This document shows, piece by piece, positions 36,549 through 48,309 of a stretch of 64,000 nt of DNA; the first letter of the stretch is position 1; every line of letters starts with the position of its first letter. Position numbers and translations under genes: made by a program. Origin of the DNA: Comamonadaceae bacterium (GTDB lineage Bacteria; Pseudomonadota; Gammaproteobacteria; Burkholderiales; Burkholderiaceae_C); assembly GCA_947448735.1 (NCBI GenBank), contig CANFOS010000001.1, forward strand, positions 62,001-126,000, written 5' to 3'. Under the pieces are notes generated by a model. The model had not been told where the DNA came from, did not search any database, and saw nothing but the letters and a program-made list of their open reading frames with translations.

Positions 36549-37195
36549 GCCTTCTTCTCCTCAATAAGCGGAGCAACCGGCATGGTGGCCTCCGGCATGA
36601 CCGACTTCATTTTCACGAGTGTCACACGGTCGGCGCGCTTGACCCGAACCTGCTCGGACGGATTTTGTGACTTGGAGTCCTTGCGGGCACGCAAGGTGAG
36701 TGCGATAGCCGCAATGATGGCAACCAGCAAAATAATGGCCGCAATTTCCAGCGGATAAACATATTCTGAATACAACACCTTGCCAAGTTCTTTGGTGTTA
36801 GACACCTGACTGCCCGTTTGTGCAGCTGCGTTTGCCGCCTTGGGTGGCTCCCTGAAGCCGCCCATCAACACGTACGACATTTCTAGCGCAATCAGGGCGC
36901 CGACAGAGCCTGCCAGCGGGAAGTGCTTCCAGAAACCCTGCCGAACACCGTCAAGATTGATGTCGAGCATCATCACCACAAATAAAAACAGCACCATCAC
37001 GGCACCCACATACACCAGCACCAGCGTGATCGCCAGAAACTCAGCTTTGAGCAAAATCCAGATGGCGGCAGCCTGAAAAAAGGCCAGCACAAGATACAAG
37101 GCCGCATGCACTGGGTTGCGCGCCGTGATGACGCGGAATGCAGCAAACAGCATCAGCGCAGAAAACACATAAAAAAGACCTGTTTTAGCGTCCAT
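36545..37195 (-). CDS. nuoJ: NADH-quinone oxidoreductase subunit J
   Basis: 216 residues. Five membrane helices, including the conserved [17 protein letters not shown] region that forms the pi-bulge helix of complex I. The C-terminal ~45 residues are a hydrophilic Lys/Glu tail ([16 protein letters not shown]) typical of Burkholderiales versions. 45 bp after nuoI. Confidence 0.95.
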   Translation of the reverse strand: MDAKTGLFYVFSALMLFAAFRVITARNPVHAALYLVLAFFQAAAIWILLKAEFLAITLVLVYVGAVMVLFLFVVMMLDINLDGVRQGFWKHFPLAGSVGALIALEMSYVLMGGFREPPKAANAAAQTGSQVSNTKELGKVLYSEYVYPLEIAAIILLVAIIAAIALTLRARKDSKSQNPSEQVRVKRADRVTLVKMKSVMPEATMPVAPLIEEKKA

Positions 37196-37240
37196 GTTGC
37201 TTTCGAATTCTTTTTAGGATGGGGCGATGTTGAGCCAGGA

Positions 37241-37738
37241 CTAACGAAACTTGGCATCCGCAGCGCGGCTGGCGGCAATTTCAGTTTCATAACGGTCACC
37301 TACAGCCAGCAGCATTTCTTTGGTGAAGTACAAATCGCCCCGCTTTTCGCCGTGGTATTCAAAAATATGCGTTTCAACAATCGAGTCGACCGGGCAGCTT
37401 TCTTCACAAAATCCACAAAAAATGCATTTGGTCAGGTCAATGTCGTAGCGCGACGTTCGGCGGCTACCGTCTTCGCGCACATCAGACTCAATCGTGATGG
37501 CCATGGCCGGGCAAACGGCTTCACACAGCTTGCAGGCAATGCATCGCTCTTCTCCGTTTTCGTATCGGCGAAGTGCATGCAGGCCCCGAAAACGCGGGCT
37601 CTGCGGTGTCTTTTCTTCAGGAAACTGAACCGTGATCTTTCGCTTGAACATGTACTTGCCGGTCAAGGCCATGCCTTTGAACAGCTCGGTGAGCATGAAG
37701 CTCGAAGCGAAATCTTTGAGGGAGGCAACGGTGCTCAT
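37241..37738 (-). CDS. nuoI: NADH-quinone oxidoreductase subunit I
   Basis: 165 residues from ATG 37738 ([10 protein letters not shown]); the upstream extension overlaps nuoH. Carries clusters N6a and N6b of complex I in two 8-Fe ferredoxin motifs, [12 protein letters not shown] and [12 protein letters not shown], and a [17 protein letters not shown] lead-in. Peripheral arm subunit at the membrane interface. Confidence 0.97.
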   Translation of the reverse strand: MSTVASLKDFASSFMLTELFKGMALTGKYMFKRKITVQFPEEKTPQSPRFRGLHALRRYENGEERCIACKLCEAVCPAMAITIESDVREDGSRRTSRYDIDLTKCIFCGFCEESCPVDSIVETHIFEYHGEKRGDLYFTKEMLLAVGDRYETEIAASRAADAKFR

Positions 37739-37739
37739 G

Positions 37740-38819
37740 TCATTTCCAAATTGAATACGATGTCTGCATCCAGCCGCCAACGACCACCAGCCAGACGAGC
37801 GTCACAGGGATGAAAATTTTCCAGCCCAAACGCATGATCTGGTCATAGCGAAAGCGCGGAAATGTGGCACGTACCCAGAGAAACATGGTAACGATCACAA
37901 AAGTCTTGGCGCCCAGCCAGATCCAGCCAGGAATCCAGTTGAAAAACGCGCTGTCGATGGGTGGCAACCAGCCACCCAGGAAAAGCAGTACGGCGAGGAT
38001 CGCGACCAGCCACATGTTGGCGTATTCAGCCAGGAAGAACATGGCAAAGGACATGCCGGAATATTCGACCATATGCCCCGCCACGATCTCTGACTCGCCT
38101 TCGACAACATCAAACGGGTGGCGGTTGGTCTCTGCGAGACTGGAGATGAAATAAACCACAAAAATAGGCAACAACGGCAGCCAGTTCCACGACAAAAAAG
38201 TCAACCCACGGTCTGCCGCCATGCCTTTGCCCTGCCCCATCACGATATCGGTCATGTTCAGGCTGCCCGACACCATCAGCACCACGACCAGACAAAAACC
38301 CATCGCAATCTCATAACTCACCATTTGAGCCGAGGCACGCATGGCCCCCAAAAAGGCGTACTTGGAATTGGATGCCCAGCCGGCAATGATCACGCCATAC
38401 ACCTCCAGCGAGGTGATCGCCATCAGAAACAGCAAGCCCGCGTTGATGTTAGCCAGCGCCACCTCAGGCCCAAACGGAATGACGGCCCATGCGGCGAGCG
38501 CCGGCATGATGGTCATGATGGGGCCCAGAACAAACAAGCCCTTGCTGGCAGCCGTAGGAATAATGATTTCTTTGGTCAAAAGCTTGAGCGCGTCGGCTAT
38601 CGGCTGCAGCAAACCGAAAGGGCCCACCCGGTTGGGGCCGAGGCGAATTTGTGTGAAACCAATCGCCTTTCTCTCCCACAAGGTGAGGTAGGCAACGCAA
38701 GCCATCAATGGCAGCAAGACGCAAACAATTTTGATCAGCGTCCAGAGCACAGGCCAGACCACGGTGGGCCAGATACCGCCACCCAAACCCTGACCGAAAG
38801 CGTAAATCGCGTCAATCAT
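37740..38819 (-). CDS. nuoH: NADH-quinone oxidoreductase subunit H
   Basis: 359 residues, eight membrane helices, forms the quinone entry site with NuoB and NuoD. Motifs: [39 protein letters not shown] and the charged loops lining the E-channel. Start overlaps the nuoG stop by 4 nt. Confidence 0.97.
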   Translation of the reverse strand: MIDAIYAFGQGLGGGIWPTVVWPVLWTLIKIVCVLLPLMACVAYLTLWERKAIGFTQIRLGPNRVGPFGLLQPIADALKLLTKEIIIPTAASKGLFVLGPIMTIMPALAAWAVIPFGPEVALANINAGLLFLMAITSLEVYGVIIAGWASNSKYAFLGAMRASAQMVSYEIAMGFCLVVVLMVSGSLNMTDIVMGQGKGMAADRGLTFLSWNWLPLLPIFVVYFISSLAETNRHPFDVVEGESEIVAGHMVEYSGMSFAMFFLAEYANMWLVAILAVLLFLGGWLPPIDSAFFNWIPGWIWLGAKTFVIVTMFLWVRATFPRFRYDQIMRLGWKIFIPVTLVWLVVVGGWMQTSYSIWK

Positions 38820-40972
38820 GCTGCCACTTCCTCAGTTGTGCCATCAACAACGGCCACACCACGCGCATCCGCGGTCAGTTGCAGCGATGTTGCCCGCCTG
38901 ACCAAGCCGTCAAGCTGATAAATGCCGGCCACGGCAGGCGCCACCTGACTCACGGTGGTCAACTGAATGCTCGCATCTGAAGCATTGCTCAAGTTGGCGG
39001 CTACGACATGACCGTTGTCGATGCCTGCGATTTGCTGAAGGACATCTTGCGAGGACTCGAAGTCAAAGCCCGGCAGGCCCAACAAATTGGCCAGCACACG
39101 CAACACCTTCCACGCTGGACGTGTATCGCCCAAAGGCTTGACGACCGAATGAAAGCTTTGCACGCGGCCTTCCGCGTTGACGAACGTACCCGGCGTTTCA
39201 GTAAACGGCGCGATCGGCAATAGCACATCGCTAAAGCTCATGTTGGCCTTGAAGGGGCTGAGCGTGACCACCATTTGTGCGGCGTTGAGCGAGGCTTTGG
39301 CTTTTGTCCCTGAAGCAGAATCAAACTCGGGTTCATTGTTCAGCAACAGGACCGCTTTGAGCTGGCCGTCCAGCATCTGGCCCGCGTTCAACCCCTGACC
39401 TTGCGGCATGGCACCTGCGAGCTGCGCTCCCAAGGTATTTGCTGCCTCCGTCAAGTAACCCACACTCGCACCGGTTTGCTGGCCAATCCAGTTGGCAAGT
39501 GCCAGCAGGCTTGACGAATTGGCGTGGTGCGCTGCTGCATTGCCCAGCAAAATCGCTTTACGCTCACCGCCCAGCAATGATTTGGCCATCGCTTTGGCAG
39601 CATCGCTCACCTGACCTGCCGCAGGCGCTGCCACGCCTTTTTCAAGTGCGATGGCTGAGGCAATATTTGCCAGCGACTGCACCCATGATTCATATCCTGC
39701 CATCATGGCGTTGGCGATTGGCAGCGCCCAGGCGTCCGGGGTCTTCAGTTCTGCCATCGAATTGACACTGTTGACGGCGCAGCCCTTGCGAGCCGCCTGC
39801 CGGATCCGTTGGGCAAAAAGGGGATGATCCTTGCGCAGATTCGAACCAACGATCAGAACGCGTTGCAATTCAGACAGTGAAGCGATCGACGTTCCCAGCC
39901 AGCGCACACCTGAGCTGGTTGCAAACTCTGCGTGGCGCAGGCGGTAGTCGATGTTGTCGCTGCCCATACCGCGCATGAGTGATGCCGCCAGATAAAGCTC
40001 TTCCAGAGTACTGTGCGGACTTGCCAGCATGCCAATGCTGGCAGCGCCATGGTCGGCCTTGATTTGTTTCAAGCCGTTTGCAACGTATTCAAGTGCGGTT
40101 TGCCAATCGACTGCTTTCCATTGACCACCCTGCTTGATCATGGGGCTGGTCAATCTTTCATCGCTGTTCAGCGATTCGTAGGAAAAGCGGTCACGGTCGG
40201 CAAGCCAGCATTCGTTGACCTGTTCATTTTCCAGGGGCAGCACACGCATCACCCGGTTGGCCTTGACCTGAACAATCAGGTTGCTACCGGTTGAATCGTG
40301 CGGGCTGACAGACTTGCGGCGCGACAACTCCCAGGTTCGGGCGCTGTAGCGAAAAGGCTTGCTGGTCAGCGCGCCAACTGGACAAATGTCAATCATGTTG
40401 CCGGACAGTTCGGAGTCCACCGACATGCCAACAAACGTTTCAATTTCGGCATGCTCGCCGCGATGCGACATACCCAACTCCATCACACCTGCGACCTCCT
40501 GCCCAAAGCGGACGCATCGGGTGCAATGAATGCAGCGGCTCATCTCTTGCATCGACACCAGCGGGCCGACGTCTTTGTAAGCGACGACGCGTTTTTCTTC
40601 TTCGTAACGCGAGCCGCTGCCGCCATAACCCACAGCCAAATCCTGCAACTGGCACTCACCGCCCTGGTCGCAAATCGGGCAGTCCAACGGGTGATTGATG
40701 AGCAAAAACTCCATCACGCCTTTTTGCGCCTTGATGGCCTTGTCGTTCTTGGTGTGTACAACCATGCCCTGCGTGACAGGCGTGGCGCATGCCGGCATGG
40801 GCTTGGGGGCCTTTTCAACATCGACCAGACACATGCGGCAGTTCGCCGCAATCGACAGCTTCTTGTGATAACAAAAATGCGGAATGTAGGTACCGGCTTT
40901 TTCGGCCGCATGCATGATCGTGCTGCCTTCGAGCACGTCAACTTTTTGGCCGTCTAGTTGGATTTCAATCAT
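38816..40972 (-). CDS. nuoG: NADH-quinone oxidoreductase subunit G
   Basis: 718 residues. N-terminal [2Fe-2S] domain (N1b) with [15 protein letters not shown], then Hx3Cx2Cx5C cluster N5 in [14 protein letters not shown], and 4Fe-4S cluster region [15 protein letters not shown] (N4). The C-terminal molybdopterin-oxidoreductase-like domain has no cofactor role. It lacks an obvious N7 cluster motif, as is usual in Betaproteobacteria. Overlaps nuoF by 4 nt. Confidence 0.96.
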   Translation of the reverse strand: MIEIQLDGQKVDVLEGSTIMHAAEKAGTYIPHFCYHKKLSIAANCRMCLVDVEKAPKPMPACATPVTQGMVVHTKNDKAIKAQKGVMEFLLINHPLDCPICDQGGECQLQDLAVGYGGSGSRYEEEKRVVAYKDVGPLVSMQEMSRCIHCTRCVRFGQEVAGVMELGMSHRGEHAEIETFVGMSVDSELSGNMIDICPVGALTSKPFRYSARTWELSRRKSVSPHDSTGSNLIVQVKANRVMRVLPLENEQVNECWLADRDRFSYESLNSDERLTSPMIKQGGQWKAVDWQTALEYVANGLKQIKADHGAASIGMLASPHSTLEELYLAASLMRGMGSDNIDYRLRHAEFATSSGVRWLGTSIASLSELQRVLIVGSNLRKDHPLFAQRIRQAARKGCAVNSVNSMAELKTPDAWALPIANAMMAGYESWVQSLANIASAIALEKGVAAPAAGQVSDAAKAMAKSLLGGERKAILLGNAAAHHANSSSLLALANWIGQQTGASVGYLTEAANTLGAQLAGAMPQGQGLNAGQMLDGQLKAVLLLNNEPEFDSASGTKAKASLNAAQMVVTLSPFKANMSFSDVLLPIAPFTETPGTFVNAEGRVQSFHSVVKPLGDTRPAWKVLRVLANLLGLPGFDFESSQDVLQQIAGIDNGHVVAANLSNASDASIQLTTVSQVAPAVAGIYQLDGLVRRATSLQLTADARGVAVVDGTTEEVAA

Positions 40973-42378
40973 GTTGTTAAGCGCTCCGCGCTTTGAGCAG
41001 TCGCTTTGGGAATCATGGCTTCAAACTCATGGCGGAAATGTTTGATCATGGCGCGTACTGGCATGGCCGCAGCATCACCGAGCGCGCAAATCGTACGGCC
41101 TTGAATATTGTCCGCGACAGAGTTCAGCAAGTCCAAATCAGTCGCCCTGCCTTTGCCGTTGTGAATACGATCGACCATGCGCCAGAGCCAACCTGTGCCT
41201 TCGCGGCAAGGCGTGCATTGGCCACAAGACTCGTGCATATAAAAGTAAGACAAACGCTTGAGTGATTCGACCATGCATCGGGTGTCGTCCATGACGATGA
41301 CTGCTCCTGATCCGAGCATCGATCCAGCCTTGGCAATCGAGTCATAGTCCATGGTGCATTCCATCATGATGGCTGCTGGCAACACGGGAGCTGAAGAGCC
41401 ACCTGGGATGACGGCTTTTAAGGTGCGGCCTTGAGCAGCGCCACGTACACCACCGGCTAGTTCCAGCAGCTTGGCAAACGGCGTGCCTAACGGAACTTCG
41501 TAATTACCTGGCCATTCCACATCACCAGACACTGAATAAATTTTGGTACCACCGTTGTTAGGTTTGCCGGATTCCAGATAAGCCTGGCCACCGTTGCGAA
41601 TCAGCCATGGCACGGCCGCGAAGGTTTCGGTGTTGTTGATGGTTGTCGGTTTGCCGTACAAACCAAAGCTGGCCGGGAACGGCGGCTTAAAGCGTGGCTG
41701 GCCTTTCTTGCCTTCGAGTGACTCGAGCAAGGCGGTTTCTTCGCCACAAATATAGGCACCGAAACCATGGGATGCATGCAGCTGAAAACTGACGTTGCTG
41801 CCCAAAATTTTGTCACCCACTTCCTTGCTGATGTAGCCTGCGGCACGCGCTTCTTCCAAAGCCTCTTCAAAGCGCTGGTAGGTTGCGAAAATCTCACCGT
41901 GAATGTAGTTGTAACCCACCGTGATGCCCATCGCATAACCGGCTATTGCCATGCCTTCAATCACGCTGTGCGGGTTGAAATGCATGATGTCTCGGTCTTT
42001 GCAGGTGCCGGGCTCGCCTTCATCTGAATTGCAAACCAGATACTTTTGACCAGGAAACTGGCGCGGCATGAAGCTCCACTTCAAACCCGTTGGAAAGCCT
42101 GCACCACCACGGCCGCGCAAACCGCCGAGTTTGACCTCCGCTATGACCTGATCTGGGGTCATGCCGACACCCTCGCCCTGGGCCAGTATTTTGCGCAGCG
42201 CCTGGTAGCCACCACGTGCTTCGTAGTCTTTCAAGTGCCAGTTGCTGCCATTCAAATCCGCCATGATTTGCGGGTTGATGTGGCGGCCATGGAAACAGCT
42301 TTGAACGCCTGTCGCCGCGAATTGCGACAACACGTTTTTGGCCTCTGGGCTGATGACGGAATTCACAGTAGCTGTCAT
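40969..42378 (-). CDS. nuoF: NADH-quinone oxidoreductase subunit F
   Basis: 469 residues, the NADH dehydrogenase flavoprotein. [18 protein letters not shown] binds [21 protein letters not shown] and [17 protein letters not shown] bind FMN, and [15 protein letters not shown] carries cluster N3. Overlaps nuoE by 4 nt. Complete and unremarkable. Confidence 0.97.
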   Translation of the reverse strand: MTATVNSVISPEAKNVLSQFAATGVQSCFHGRHINPQIMADLNGSNWHLKDYEARGGYQALRKILAQGEGVGMTPDQVIAEVKLGGLRGRGGAGFPTGLKWSFMPRQFPGQKYLVCNSDEGEPGTCKDRDIMHFNPHSVIEGMAIAGYAMGITVGYNYIHGEIFATYQRFEEALEEARAAGYISKEVGDKILGSNVSFQLHASHGFGAYICGEETALLESLEGKKGQPRFKPPFPASFGLYGKPTTINNTETFAAVPWLIRNGGQAYLESGKPNNGGTKIYSVSGDVEWPGNYEVPLGTPFAKLLELAGGVRGAAQGRTLKAVIPGGSSAPVLPAAIMMECTMDYDSIAKAGSMLGSGAVIVMDDTRCMVESLKRLSYFYMHESCGQCTPCREGTGWLWRMVDRIHNGKGRATDLDLLNSVADNIQGRTICALGDAAAMPVRAMIKHFRHEFEAMIPKATAQSAERLTT

Positions 42379-42869
42379 TGCGTTTTTGCCTCAGCAGATT
42401 GCAGACCGGCAATCAATTGGTCGAGTTTTTCATTGCTCATGAAACTACACATGGTCACGTCATTGACCAGCATGACGGGAGAATCAGCGCAAGCACCCAG
42501 GCATTCAGATTGCTGCAAGGTAAACAAGCCGTCGGCCGTCGTCTCCCCCATCGAAATACCCAGCTTGTGCTCCAGGTGTTTAAGCGCTGCAGCACCATCG
42601 CGCAACTGACACGGCAGATTGGTGCACACGTTCAACTTGTACTTGCCCACCGGCTGCTGGTTGTACATGTTGTAGAAAGTCGTGATTTCATGCACTGCCA
42701 TCGGGGCCATACCCAAGTAGTCGGCCACCAGCTTTTCACTGTCAGCACTGACATAGCCTTGCTCACCTTGCACAATCGTCAGGCAAGCCATCACGGCAGA
42801 CTGCTTTTGATCAGCCGGGTATTTGGCCACTTCGCGTGCGAATTTTGATTTGGCTTGTTCAGAAATCAT
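42375..42869 (-). CDS. nuoE: NADH-quinone oxidoreductase subunit E
   Basis: 164 residues of thioredoxin-like fold with the [2Fe-2S] cluster N1a ligands in CTNLPCQL and [11 protein letters not shown]. The 24-kDa partner of NuoF in the NADH-oxidising module. 17 bp after nuoD. Confidence 0.96.
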   Translation of the reverse strand: MISEQAKSKFAREVAKYPADQKQSAVMACLTIVQGEQGYVSADSEKLVADYLGMAPMAVHEITTFYNMYNQQPVGKYKLNVCTNLPCQLRDGAAALKHLEHKLGISMGETTADGLFTLQQSECLGACADSPVMLVNDVTMCSFMSNEKLDQLIAGLQSAEAKTQ

Positions 42870-42886
42870 GTTTACAAAATCCAGGA

Positions 42887-44140
42887 TTAGCGGTCAATCT
42901 CGCCGAAAACAATGTCCATCGTGCCGATCACAGCCACCGCATCAGCAATCATGTGGCCGCGCGACATTTCGTCCATCGCGGCCAAATGTGAAAAGCCGGG
43001 CGGGCGAATTTTCAAACGGTAAGGCTTGTTGGCACCGTCACTGACGATGTAAATACCAAACTCGCCCTTGGGGTGCTCAACCGCTGCGTAAGCTTCGCCT
43101 TCAGGCACGTGGAAGCCTTCGGTAAAGAGCTTGAAATGGTGAATCAGCTCTTCCATGTTGGACTTCATCGATTCGCGATCAGGTGCCGCCACCTTGTGAT
43201 TGCTGGTAATAACCGGGCCGGGGTTGACCCGCAGCCAGTCGATGCACTGCTGAATAATGCGGTTTGACTGACGCATTTCTTCAACGCGTACCAGGTAGCG
43301 GTCGTAGCAGTCACCCGTTTTGCCGACGGGGATATCAAAATCCATTTTGCTGTACACGTCGTAAGGCTGCTGCTTGCGCAAGTCCCATGCAAAGCCCGAG
43401 CCGCGCAACATGGGGCCGGTAAAGCCGAGTGCCAAGGCACGCTCCGGCGACACCACACCCACGCCGACTGTGCGCTGCTTCCAGATACGGTTGTCCGTCA
43501 GCAGTGTCTCGTACTCGTCAACGTAAGCTGGGAATTTTTTGCAGAAGTCCTCAATGAAATCGAGCAGAGAACCCTGGCGGTTTTCGTTCAGCGCTTCAAT
43601 CGCCTTGGCGTTTTTAACCTTGCTGACCTTGTATTGCGGCATGCGGTCTGGCAAGTCACGGTAAACACCGCCCGGCCTGAAATACGCTGCATGCATGCGC
43701 GCACCCGACACCGCCTCGTACATGTCAAACAAGCTCTCCCGCTCGCGGAAGCAGTAAATCAGAATATTCATTGCACCGCAGTCAAAACCATGCGCGCCCA
43801 GCCACAACAAGTGGTTCAGCAGGCGCGTGATTTCAGCGTACATCACGCGGATGTACTGAGCGCGTTCAGGCACATCCACGCCCAACAACTTTTCAATCGC
43901 CAGGCAATAAGCCTGTTCGTTGGACATCATCGACACATAGTCGAGTCTGTCCATGTAGGGCAAGGACTGAATGTAGGTTTTGCTTTCTGCCAGCTTTTCA
44001 GTGGCGCGATGCAGCAGGCCAATGTGAGGGTCAGCGCGCTGAATCACTTCGCCGTCCAGTTCAAGCACCAGCCGCAACACACCGTGCGCTGCAGGGTGCT
44101 GCGGGCCAAAGTTCAGGGTGTAGTTTTTGATTTCAGCCAT
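42887..44140 (-). CDS. nuoD: NADH-quinone oxidoreductase subunit D
   Basis: 417 residues, the 49-kDa subunit related to NiFe hydrogenases. [15 protein letters not shown] holds the quinone-contacting His loop; [15 protein letters not shown] and the C-terminal DIVFGEIDR are diagnostic. The 81-bp gap to nuoC is the longest in the operon apart from repeats and contains a CCCCTCGAGGGG palindrome. Confidence 0.97.
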   Translation of the reverse strand: MAEIKNYTLNFGPQHPAAHGVLRLVLELDGEVIQRADPHIGLLHRATEKLAESKTYIQSLPYMDRLDYVSMMSNEQAYCLAIEKLLGVDVPERAQYIRVMYAEITRLLNHLLWLGAHGFDCGAMNILIYCFRERESLFDMYEAVSGARMHAAYFRPGGVYRDLPDRMPQYKVSKVKNAKAIEALNENRQGSLLDFIEDFCKKFPAYVDEYETLLTDNRIWKQRTVGVGVVSPERALALGFTGPMLRGSGFAWDLRKQQPYDVYSKMDFDIPVGKTGDCYDRYLVRVEEMRQSNRIIQQCIDWLRVNPGPVITSNHKVAAPDRESMKSNMEELIHHFKLFTEGFHVPEGEAYAAVEHPKGEFGIYIVSDGANKPYRLKIRPPGFSHLAAMDEMSRGHMIADAVAVIGTMDIVFGEIDR

Positions 44141-44148
44141 GTTGGTAC

Positions 44149-44215
44149 TCCCTGCTGGCCACCCCTGGGGACAACAGAGCCCCCTCGAGGGGCAAGGAAG
44201 GTATGGGGTTATGGG
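44149..44215. repeat. GC-rich palindromic intergenic repeat between nuoC and nuoD
   Basis: Contains ACCCCTGGGG and the perfect palindrome CCCCTCGAGGGG (44181-44192) within the 81-bp gap. Resembles the repeat type at 62031-62100 and the 3' end of the marR gene. Confidence 0.5.
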
Positions 44216-44221
44216 GGCTCA

Positions 44222-44845
44222 TCATTTGAGTCCGCCGTAGTTCTCTTCTCGGATCACGCGCGGCGTGATTTCACGCATCTCGATGGTGACGGGCTGATAG
44301 ATCACGCGCTTTTGCTCGGGGTCATAGCGCATTTCAACGTTGCCGGTTGTCGGGAAGTCTTTGCGGAACGGGTGACCAATGAAGCCGTAGTCGGTCAGGA
44401 TACGGCGCAGGTCGTTGTGTCCTTCGAAAATGATGCCAAACAAATCGAAGGCTTCACGCTCAAACCAGTTGGCGGCGTTCCAGATGTCGTTCACTGAATC
44501 GACCACCGGAAAATCGTCGTCAGCACAAAACACTTTCAGGCGAAGTCGCTGATTCAAACTGACAGACAGCAGATGGGACGACACACAGAAGCGCAAGCCA
44601 TCGTATTGCCCGTCTTTGTATTCTGAATAATCAATGCCGCACAGATCAACCAGCTGCTCAAATTTGCAGCCAGCAGAATCACGCAGAAGCATGGCACAAG
44701 CAAGGTAATCGGCAGCCCCGACAGTCACTGTCACTTCACCCAGAGCAATCTTGATGCTTTTGAGCCTATCGCCCAGCACACTGGATACGGTGGCGCCGAT
44801 TTGCTCGGCGGTTGCGGGTGCAGGGGATGTCGCGAGGGTCATCAC
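44222..44845 (-). CDS. nuoC: NADH-quinone oxidoreductase subunit C
   Basis: 207 residues, the 30-kDa subunit. [22 protein letters not shown] and [14 protein letters not shown] form the family signature. Start codon tandem ATGATG overlaps the nuoB stop, so translation is coupled. Not fused to NuoD, unlike in E. coli. Confidence 0.96.
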   Translation of the reverse strand: MMTLATSPAPATAEQIGATVSSVLGDRLKSIKIALGEVTVTVGAADYLACAMLLRDSAGCKFEQLVDLCGIDYSEYKDGQYDGLRFCVSSHLLSVSLNQRLRLKVFCADDDFPVVDSVNDIWNAANWFEREAFDLFGIIFEGHNDLRRILTDYGFIGHPFRKDFPTTGNVEMRYDPEQKRVIYQPVTIEMREITPRVIREENYGGLK

Positions 44846-45321
44846 GCTCTCGCAATCGTGTTGGTGCGGCGGATTTTCTGCTGCAGTTGGATGATGCCGT
44901 ACATCAGGGCTTCAGCCGTCGGCGGACAGCCGGGCACGTAAACATCGACCGGCACAATGCGGTCGCAACCACGCACCACCGAGTAACTGTAGTGGTAGTA
45001 GCCGCCACCGTTGGCACACGAGCCCATGGACAGCACCCAGCGCGGCTCGGACATTTGGTCATAAACCTTGCGCAGCGCCGGACCCATTTTGTTGCACAGC
45101 GTGCCGGCCACGATCATCAGGTCAGACTGGCGCGGACTCGGTCTGAACAACATGCCAAAACGGTCCAGGTCATAGCGTGCAGCACCAGCGTGCATCATTT
45201 CAACAGCGCAGCATGCCAGGCCAAACGTCATGGGCCAGAGTGAACCCGTCTTGGCCCAGTTGACCACCGAGTCATAGCTCGTGGTCATGAAACCTTCGTT
45301 GAAAACACCTTCGAGCGACAT
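44842..45321 (-). CDS. nuoB: NADH-quinone oxidoreductase subunit B
   Basis: 159 residues, PSST subunit carrying terminal cluster N2. The ligands are in [13 protein letters not shown] (tandem cysteines), [20 protein letters not shown] and [11 protein letters not shown]. Electrons pass from here to quinone. 39 bp after nuoA. Confidence 0.97.
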   Translation of the reverse strand: MSLEGVFNEGFMTTSYDSVVNWAKTGSLWPMTFGLACCAVEMMHAGAARYDLDRFGMLFRPSPRQSDLMIVAGTLCNKMGPALRKVYDQMSEPRWVLSMGSCANGGGYYHYSYSVVRGCDRIVPVDVYVPGCPPTAEALMYGIIQLQQKIRRTNTIARA

Positions 45322-45360
45322 ACAAATACCTTAGTGGCGAACGTCAAAACACCTCAATTG

Positions 45361-45720
45361 TCATTCCCAATCGAGAGCGCCTTTTTTCCATTCGTAGATA
45401 AACCCCACGACCAGAATTCCCAAAAAAACCATGACCGACCAAAATCCAACAGCGCCAATTTCCTTCAGAGCAACAGCCCACGGAAAAAGAAAGGCAATTT
45501 CAAGGTCAAAAAGGATGAACAAGATAGCGACCAGGTAGTAGCGCACATCAAACTTCATGCGGGCGTCTTCAAAAGCTTCAAAGCCGCACTCGTAGGGGGA
45601 ATTTTTTTCGGCATCAGGGCGCACGGGCCCGAGCAACCTGCCCAGAACCTGGGGAACCACGCCAACGCCTACGCCTACCAAAATGAACAGAAGAACGGGG
45701 AGGTACTGGTCGAGGTTCAT
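45361..45720 (-). CDS. nuoA: NADH-quinone oxidoreductase subunit A
   Basis: 119 residues from ATG 45720 ([15 protein letters not shown]); the frame continues upstream into the tRNA region without similarity. Three membrane helices and the conserved [21 protein letters not shown] loop next to the quinone site. First gene of the operon; tRNA-Leu lies 95 bp upstream on the same strand, so read-through from tRNA or secG promoters is possible. Confidence 0.96.
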   Translation of the reverse strand: MNLDQYLPVLLFILVGVGVGVVPQVLGRLLGPVRPDAEKNSPYECGFEAFEDARMKFDVRYYLVAILFILFDLEIAFLFPWAVALKEIGAVGFWSVMVFLGILVVGFIYEWKKGALDWE

Positions 45721-45780
45721 GGCGAGGTCAATGAATAAAGGCCAGTTTGGATCGGTTCGGATCGATTTGCTACGATGTTT

Positions 45781-45808
45781 TGCCATGCGGCCTATGGGTC
45801 GCATGGCA
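45781..45808. other. inverted repeat between tRNA-Leu and nuoA
   Basis: Perfect 9-bp arms TGCCATGCG / CGCATGGCA around a 10-nt loop, 7 nt downstream of the tRNA 3' end. No U-run follows on the minus strand, so it is more likely a processing or pausing element than a strong terminator. Confidence 0.55.
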
Positions 45809-45814
45809 CTGATC

Positions 45815-45899
45815 TGGTGCGGACGGCGAGACTCGAACTCGCACACCTTTCGGCACTACCCCCTCAAGATAGCGTGTCTACCAATTTCACCACGTCCGC
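45815..45899 (-). tRNA. tRNA-Leu (anticodon GAG)
   Basis: Minus-strand 85-nt cloverleaf: acceptor GCGGACG pairs with CGTCCGC, CCA is encoded, D-arm GTGAAATTGGTAGAC, anticodon loop TTGAGGG gives GAG, a long variable arm typical of class II tRNA, and T-loop GTTCGAGTC. Decodes CUC/CUU leucine. Confidence 0.96.
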
Positions 45900-46014
45900 G
45901 GTTTTTGTTGTCTGAATCGCATGAGGAAAAACGCTTGGCTTTTGGCTTTCCAGACAACCTCAGAGTTTACCCTGAAATTCGCCTTCTCCCGGTGGAGAAA
46001 GACGGGCAAACGCA

Positions 46015-46437
46015 TTATTTCATCGGTATTTGACCCACCCCGGAAGCGGCTGGCGACGGCGCTGCCGGCACCGCTGCGGTGTTGCCAGCCGGCGCAGCCG
46101 TTCCTGGGATTTGCGCGGCGCCCGTGGCCGCTGAGGCAGCAGCGGCAGGTGCCACGACAGACGCTTTTTCAAGCACACTGCCGCCGGAGCTGCGCGGTTG
46201 TGCGTTGCCAAAATAGGCCAAAGCCAGCGTGCAGGCAAAAAATACAGCCGCCAGAACCCCGGTCGAGCGGGACAAAAAGTTGGCGCTTCCGCTGGCACCG
46301 AACAGGCTGCCAGAGCCGCCACTGCCAAACGCCGCCCCCATGTCGGCACCTTTGCCGTGCTGCACAAGGACCAGGCCAATCATGCCAATGGCCGACAGCA
46401 TTTGCACGGCAAGGACAATGGTCAATATCACGTTCAT
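46015..46437 (-). CDS. secG: SecG preprotein translocase subunit
   Basis: 140 residues. Two membrane helices flank the SecG signature VLVQHGKGADMGAAFGSGGS..LFGASG. The ~50-residue Ala/Pro/Gly-rich C-terminal tail is low complexity and longer than in E. coli SecG, as in other Burkholderiales. Part of the SecYEG channel. Upstream tpiA and downstream tRNA-Leu match the usual local order. Confidence 0.93.
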   Translation of the reverse strand: MNVILTIVLAVQMLSAIGMIGLVLVQHGKGADMGAAFGSGGSGSLFGASGSANFLSRSTGVLAAVFFACTLALAYFGNAQPRSSGGSVLEKASVVAPAAAASAATGAAQIPGTAAPAGNTAAVPAAPSPAASGVGQIPMK

Positions 46438-46448
46438 GTTTATTTACT

Positions 46449-46494
46449 CCTGATTTAGTAGCAGCTCGCCAAGTTTTTTATTGGGCTGCAGCAA
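46449..46494 (+). repeat. dispersed intergenic repeat, copy 5
   Basis: GATTTAGTAGCAGCTCGCC followed by TTTATTGGGCTGCAGC in the short tpiA-secG gap, reaching into the tpiA 3' end, so the last TpiA residues may be repeat-encoded. Confidence 0.55.
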
Positions 46495-47218
46495 TAATTG
46501 ATAAGAAATCGGCGGCTTTTAGCGAGGCCCCGCCTATCAGGCCACCGTCAATATCGGCTTGTGCCAACAGGCTTGACGCATTGGCAGCGTTCATGCTGCC
46601 GCCATACAAGATTTTCACGCGTGCAGACTGATCGGTTGCTGCCTTGAGCTGGGCACGCAGCACCGAATGAACCGATTGCGCTTCTTCGGGGGATGCGGTT
46701 TTGCCCGTCCCAATAGCCCAGACAGGCTCATAAGCCAGCACAATTTCACTGATGCAATGACCGTTGGTATGAATGACTGCAGCCAGTTGGCGCTTGACCA
46801 CTTCTTCAGTGCGCCCTGCCTGGCGCTCGGCAAGGGTTTCACCCACACAAACGATGGGCGTGATGCCTTCAGCAAGAGCGGCCTTGGCCTTGTCAGCCAC
46901 CAGCGCATCCGACTCAGCATGGTACTGGCGGCGCTCCGAGTGGCCGACGATGGCGTAACGCACACCAAAATCTTTCAGCATGGCAGCGCAGACCTCGCCG
47001 GTGTATGCACCAGAGGGATGAGCCGACACGTCTTGGGAACCCAGATCGATCGACGCGGCCTTCAGGGACTGCACCTGCGCCAGGTAAGGCGCAGGCACGC
47101 ACACAGCCACGTCACAAGCCGGTTTGACACGCAAGGCATCAGCCAGCGCGGCCAGCAGAGCATGATTGGCCGACAGGTTGCCATTCATCTTCCAGTTGCC
47201 GGCAATCAGCTTCTTCAT
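46478..47218 (-). CDS. tpiA: triosephosphate isomerase
   Basis: 246 residues from ATG 47218 ([13 protein letters not shown]). Active-site residues: K in GNWKMN, H in VGHSERR, and the catalytic Glu in [13 protein letters not shown]; phosphate-binding GGSMNAANA. Interconverts DHAP and glyceraldehyde-3-phosphate. Start overlaps the stop of the oxidoreductase gene (ATGA). The end [11 protein letters not shown] lies in a repeat copy. Confidence 0.96.
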   Translation of the reverse strand: MKKLIAGNWKMNGNLSANHALLAALADALRVKPACDVAVCVPAPYLAQVQSLKAASIDLGSQDVSAHPSGAYTGEVCAAMLKDFGVRYAIVGHSERRQYHAESDALVADKAKAALAEGITPIVCVGETLAERQAGRTEEVVKRQLAAVIHTNGHCISEIVLAYEPVWAIGTGKTASPEEAQSVHSVLRAQLKAATDQSARVKILYGGSMNAANASSLLAQADIDGGLIGGASLKAADFLSIIAAAQ

Positions 47219-48222
47219 ACGGCATTCCACGTCAAAACGATTTTGCCAATGTGCTGGTTAGACTCCATCAGCGCGTGCGCTTTGGCTGCATCGCCAGCCG
47301 CAAACGTGCTATGAATGACGGGTTTGACAGCACCGCTTTCGAGCAGCGGCCAGACTTTTTGTCTCAAGGCTTTGGCAATGGCCGTCTTGAATTCAAGCGA
47401 GCGCGGACGCAGCGTCGAGCCGGTGATGGTCAGGCGCTTGCGCAGCACCAGACCGGCATTGACTTCCGCCTTGATGCCGCCCTGTACCGCAATGATGACC
47501 AGGCGGCCGTCTTCTGCCAGGCATTCGACTTCACGCGCAACATAACCGCCCGCCACCATGTCCAAAATGACATTCACGCCCTTGCTGACCCCATTGAGAG
47601 TGGTCAGTTTTTTGACCTCTTCAGCAAAGTCGGCAGTTTTGTAATTGATGGCATGGTCTGCGCCCAAGGCCACACAAGCGGCGCATTTTTCATCACTGCC
47701 TGCGGTGACGATCACGGTCGCACCAAAGGCTTTGGCGATTTGAATCGCTGTCACGCCGATGCCGCTGGAGCCGCCTTGAATCAACAGGGTTTCGCCTTTG
47801 GCCAAATAAGCGCGCTCAAACACGTTGCTCCATACGGTGAAGAAGGTTTCGGGAAGCGAAGCCGCTTCAATGTCACTGAACCCTTTGGGCACTGGCAGGC
47901 ACTGCCCCACCGGCGCAACGCACAGCTCGGCATAACCGCCGCCAGCGACCAGTGCGCAAACACGGTCACCGACTTGAAAGCCTGCAGCAGCCATGGCCGG
48001 CTCGTCACCTGAAACGATCACGCCAGCGACCTCTAGCCCCGGGATGTCCGACGCACCTGGCGGCACGGGATAGTTGCCCGTCCTCTGCAACACATCGGGC
48101 CGGTTGATGCCCGAGGCGCTGACGCGGATCAGCAGTTCGCCCGCACCCGGCACGGGCTGGGGGCGTTCGGCCAATCGCAGCACATCTGGCGCACCAAAAG
48201 CGCTAATTTCAACAGTTTTCAT
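47215..48222 (-). CDS. NAD(P)H quinone oxidoreductase (PIG3/Qor-like MDR family)
   Basis: 335 residues from ATG 48222 ([12 protein letters not shown]). Medium-chain reductase without the zinc ligands: GroES-like N-terminus with [20 protein letters not shown], Rossmann [18 protein letters not shown]. This PIG3/TP53I3-like group reduces quinones one electron at a time with NADPH. Fixed neighbour of pnp and tpiA in Burkholderiales; overlaps tpiA by 4 nt. Confidence 0.9.
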   Translation of the reverse strand: MKTVEISAFGAPDVLRLAERPQPVPGAGELLIRVSASGINRPDVLQRTGNYPVPPGASDIPGLEVAGVIVSGDEPAMAAAGFQVGDRVCALVAGGGYAELCVAPVGQCLPVPKGFSDIEAASLPETFFTVWSNVFERAYLAKGETLLIQGGSSGIGVTAIQIAKAFGATVIVTAGSDEKCAACVALGADHAINYKTADFAEEVKKLTTLNGVSKGVNVILDMVAGGYVAREVECLAEDGRLVIIAVQGGIKAEVNAGLVLRKRLTITGSTLRPRSLEFKTAIAKALRQKVWPLLESGAVKPVIHSTFAAGDAAKAHALMESNQHIGKIVLTWNAV

Positions 48223-48235
48223 GCTTTTTCGATTA

Positions 48236-48291
48236 GTTTTAAGCCGATAGCCCAATAAATACCTGGGCTATCGGCTATAAAAACAATAGCA
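48236..48291 (-). repeat. dispersed intergenic repeat, copy 6, with a 13-bp hairpin
   Basis: Perfect arms AGCCGATAGCCCA (48242-48254) and TGGGCTATCGGCT (48264-48276) with a 9-nt loop, between pnp and the oxidoreductase gene. Best-folded member of the dispersed family. No U-run follows, but it could stabilise or pause the pnp transcript. Confidence 0.75.
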
Positions 48292-48309
48292 AATAGTCAA
48301 GCTGCGAAA

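Noticed and set aside
45781-45808. Hairpin after tRNA-Leu as an intrinsic terminator
   Set aside because: The stem is perfect but no U-run follows on the minus strand; kept only as an inverted repeat.
48242-48276. 13-bp hairpin after pnp as an intrinsic terminator
   Set aside because: No U-run on either side; better explained as a repeat copy.
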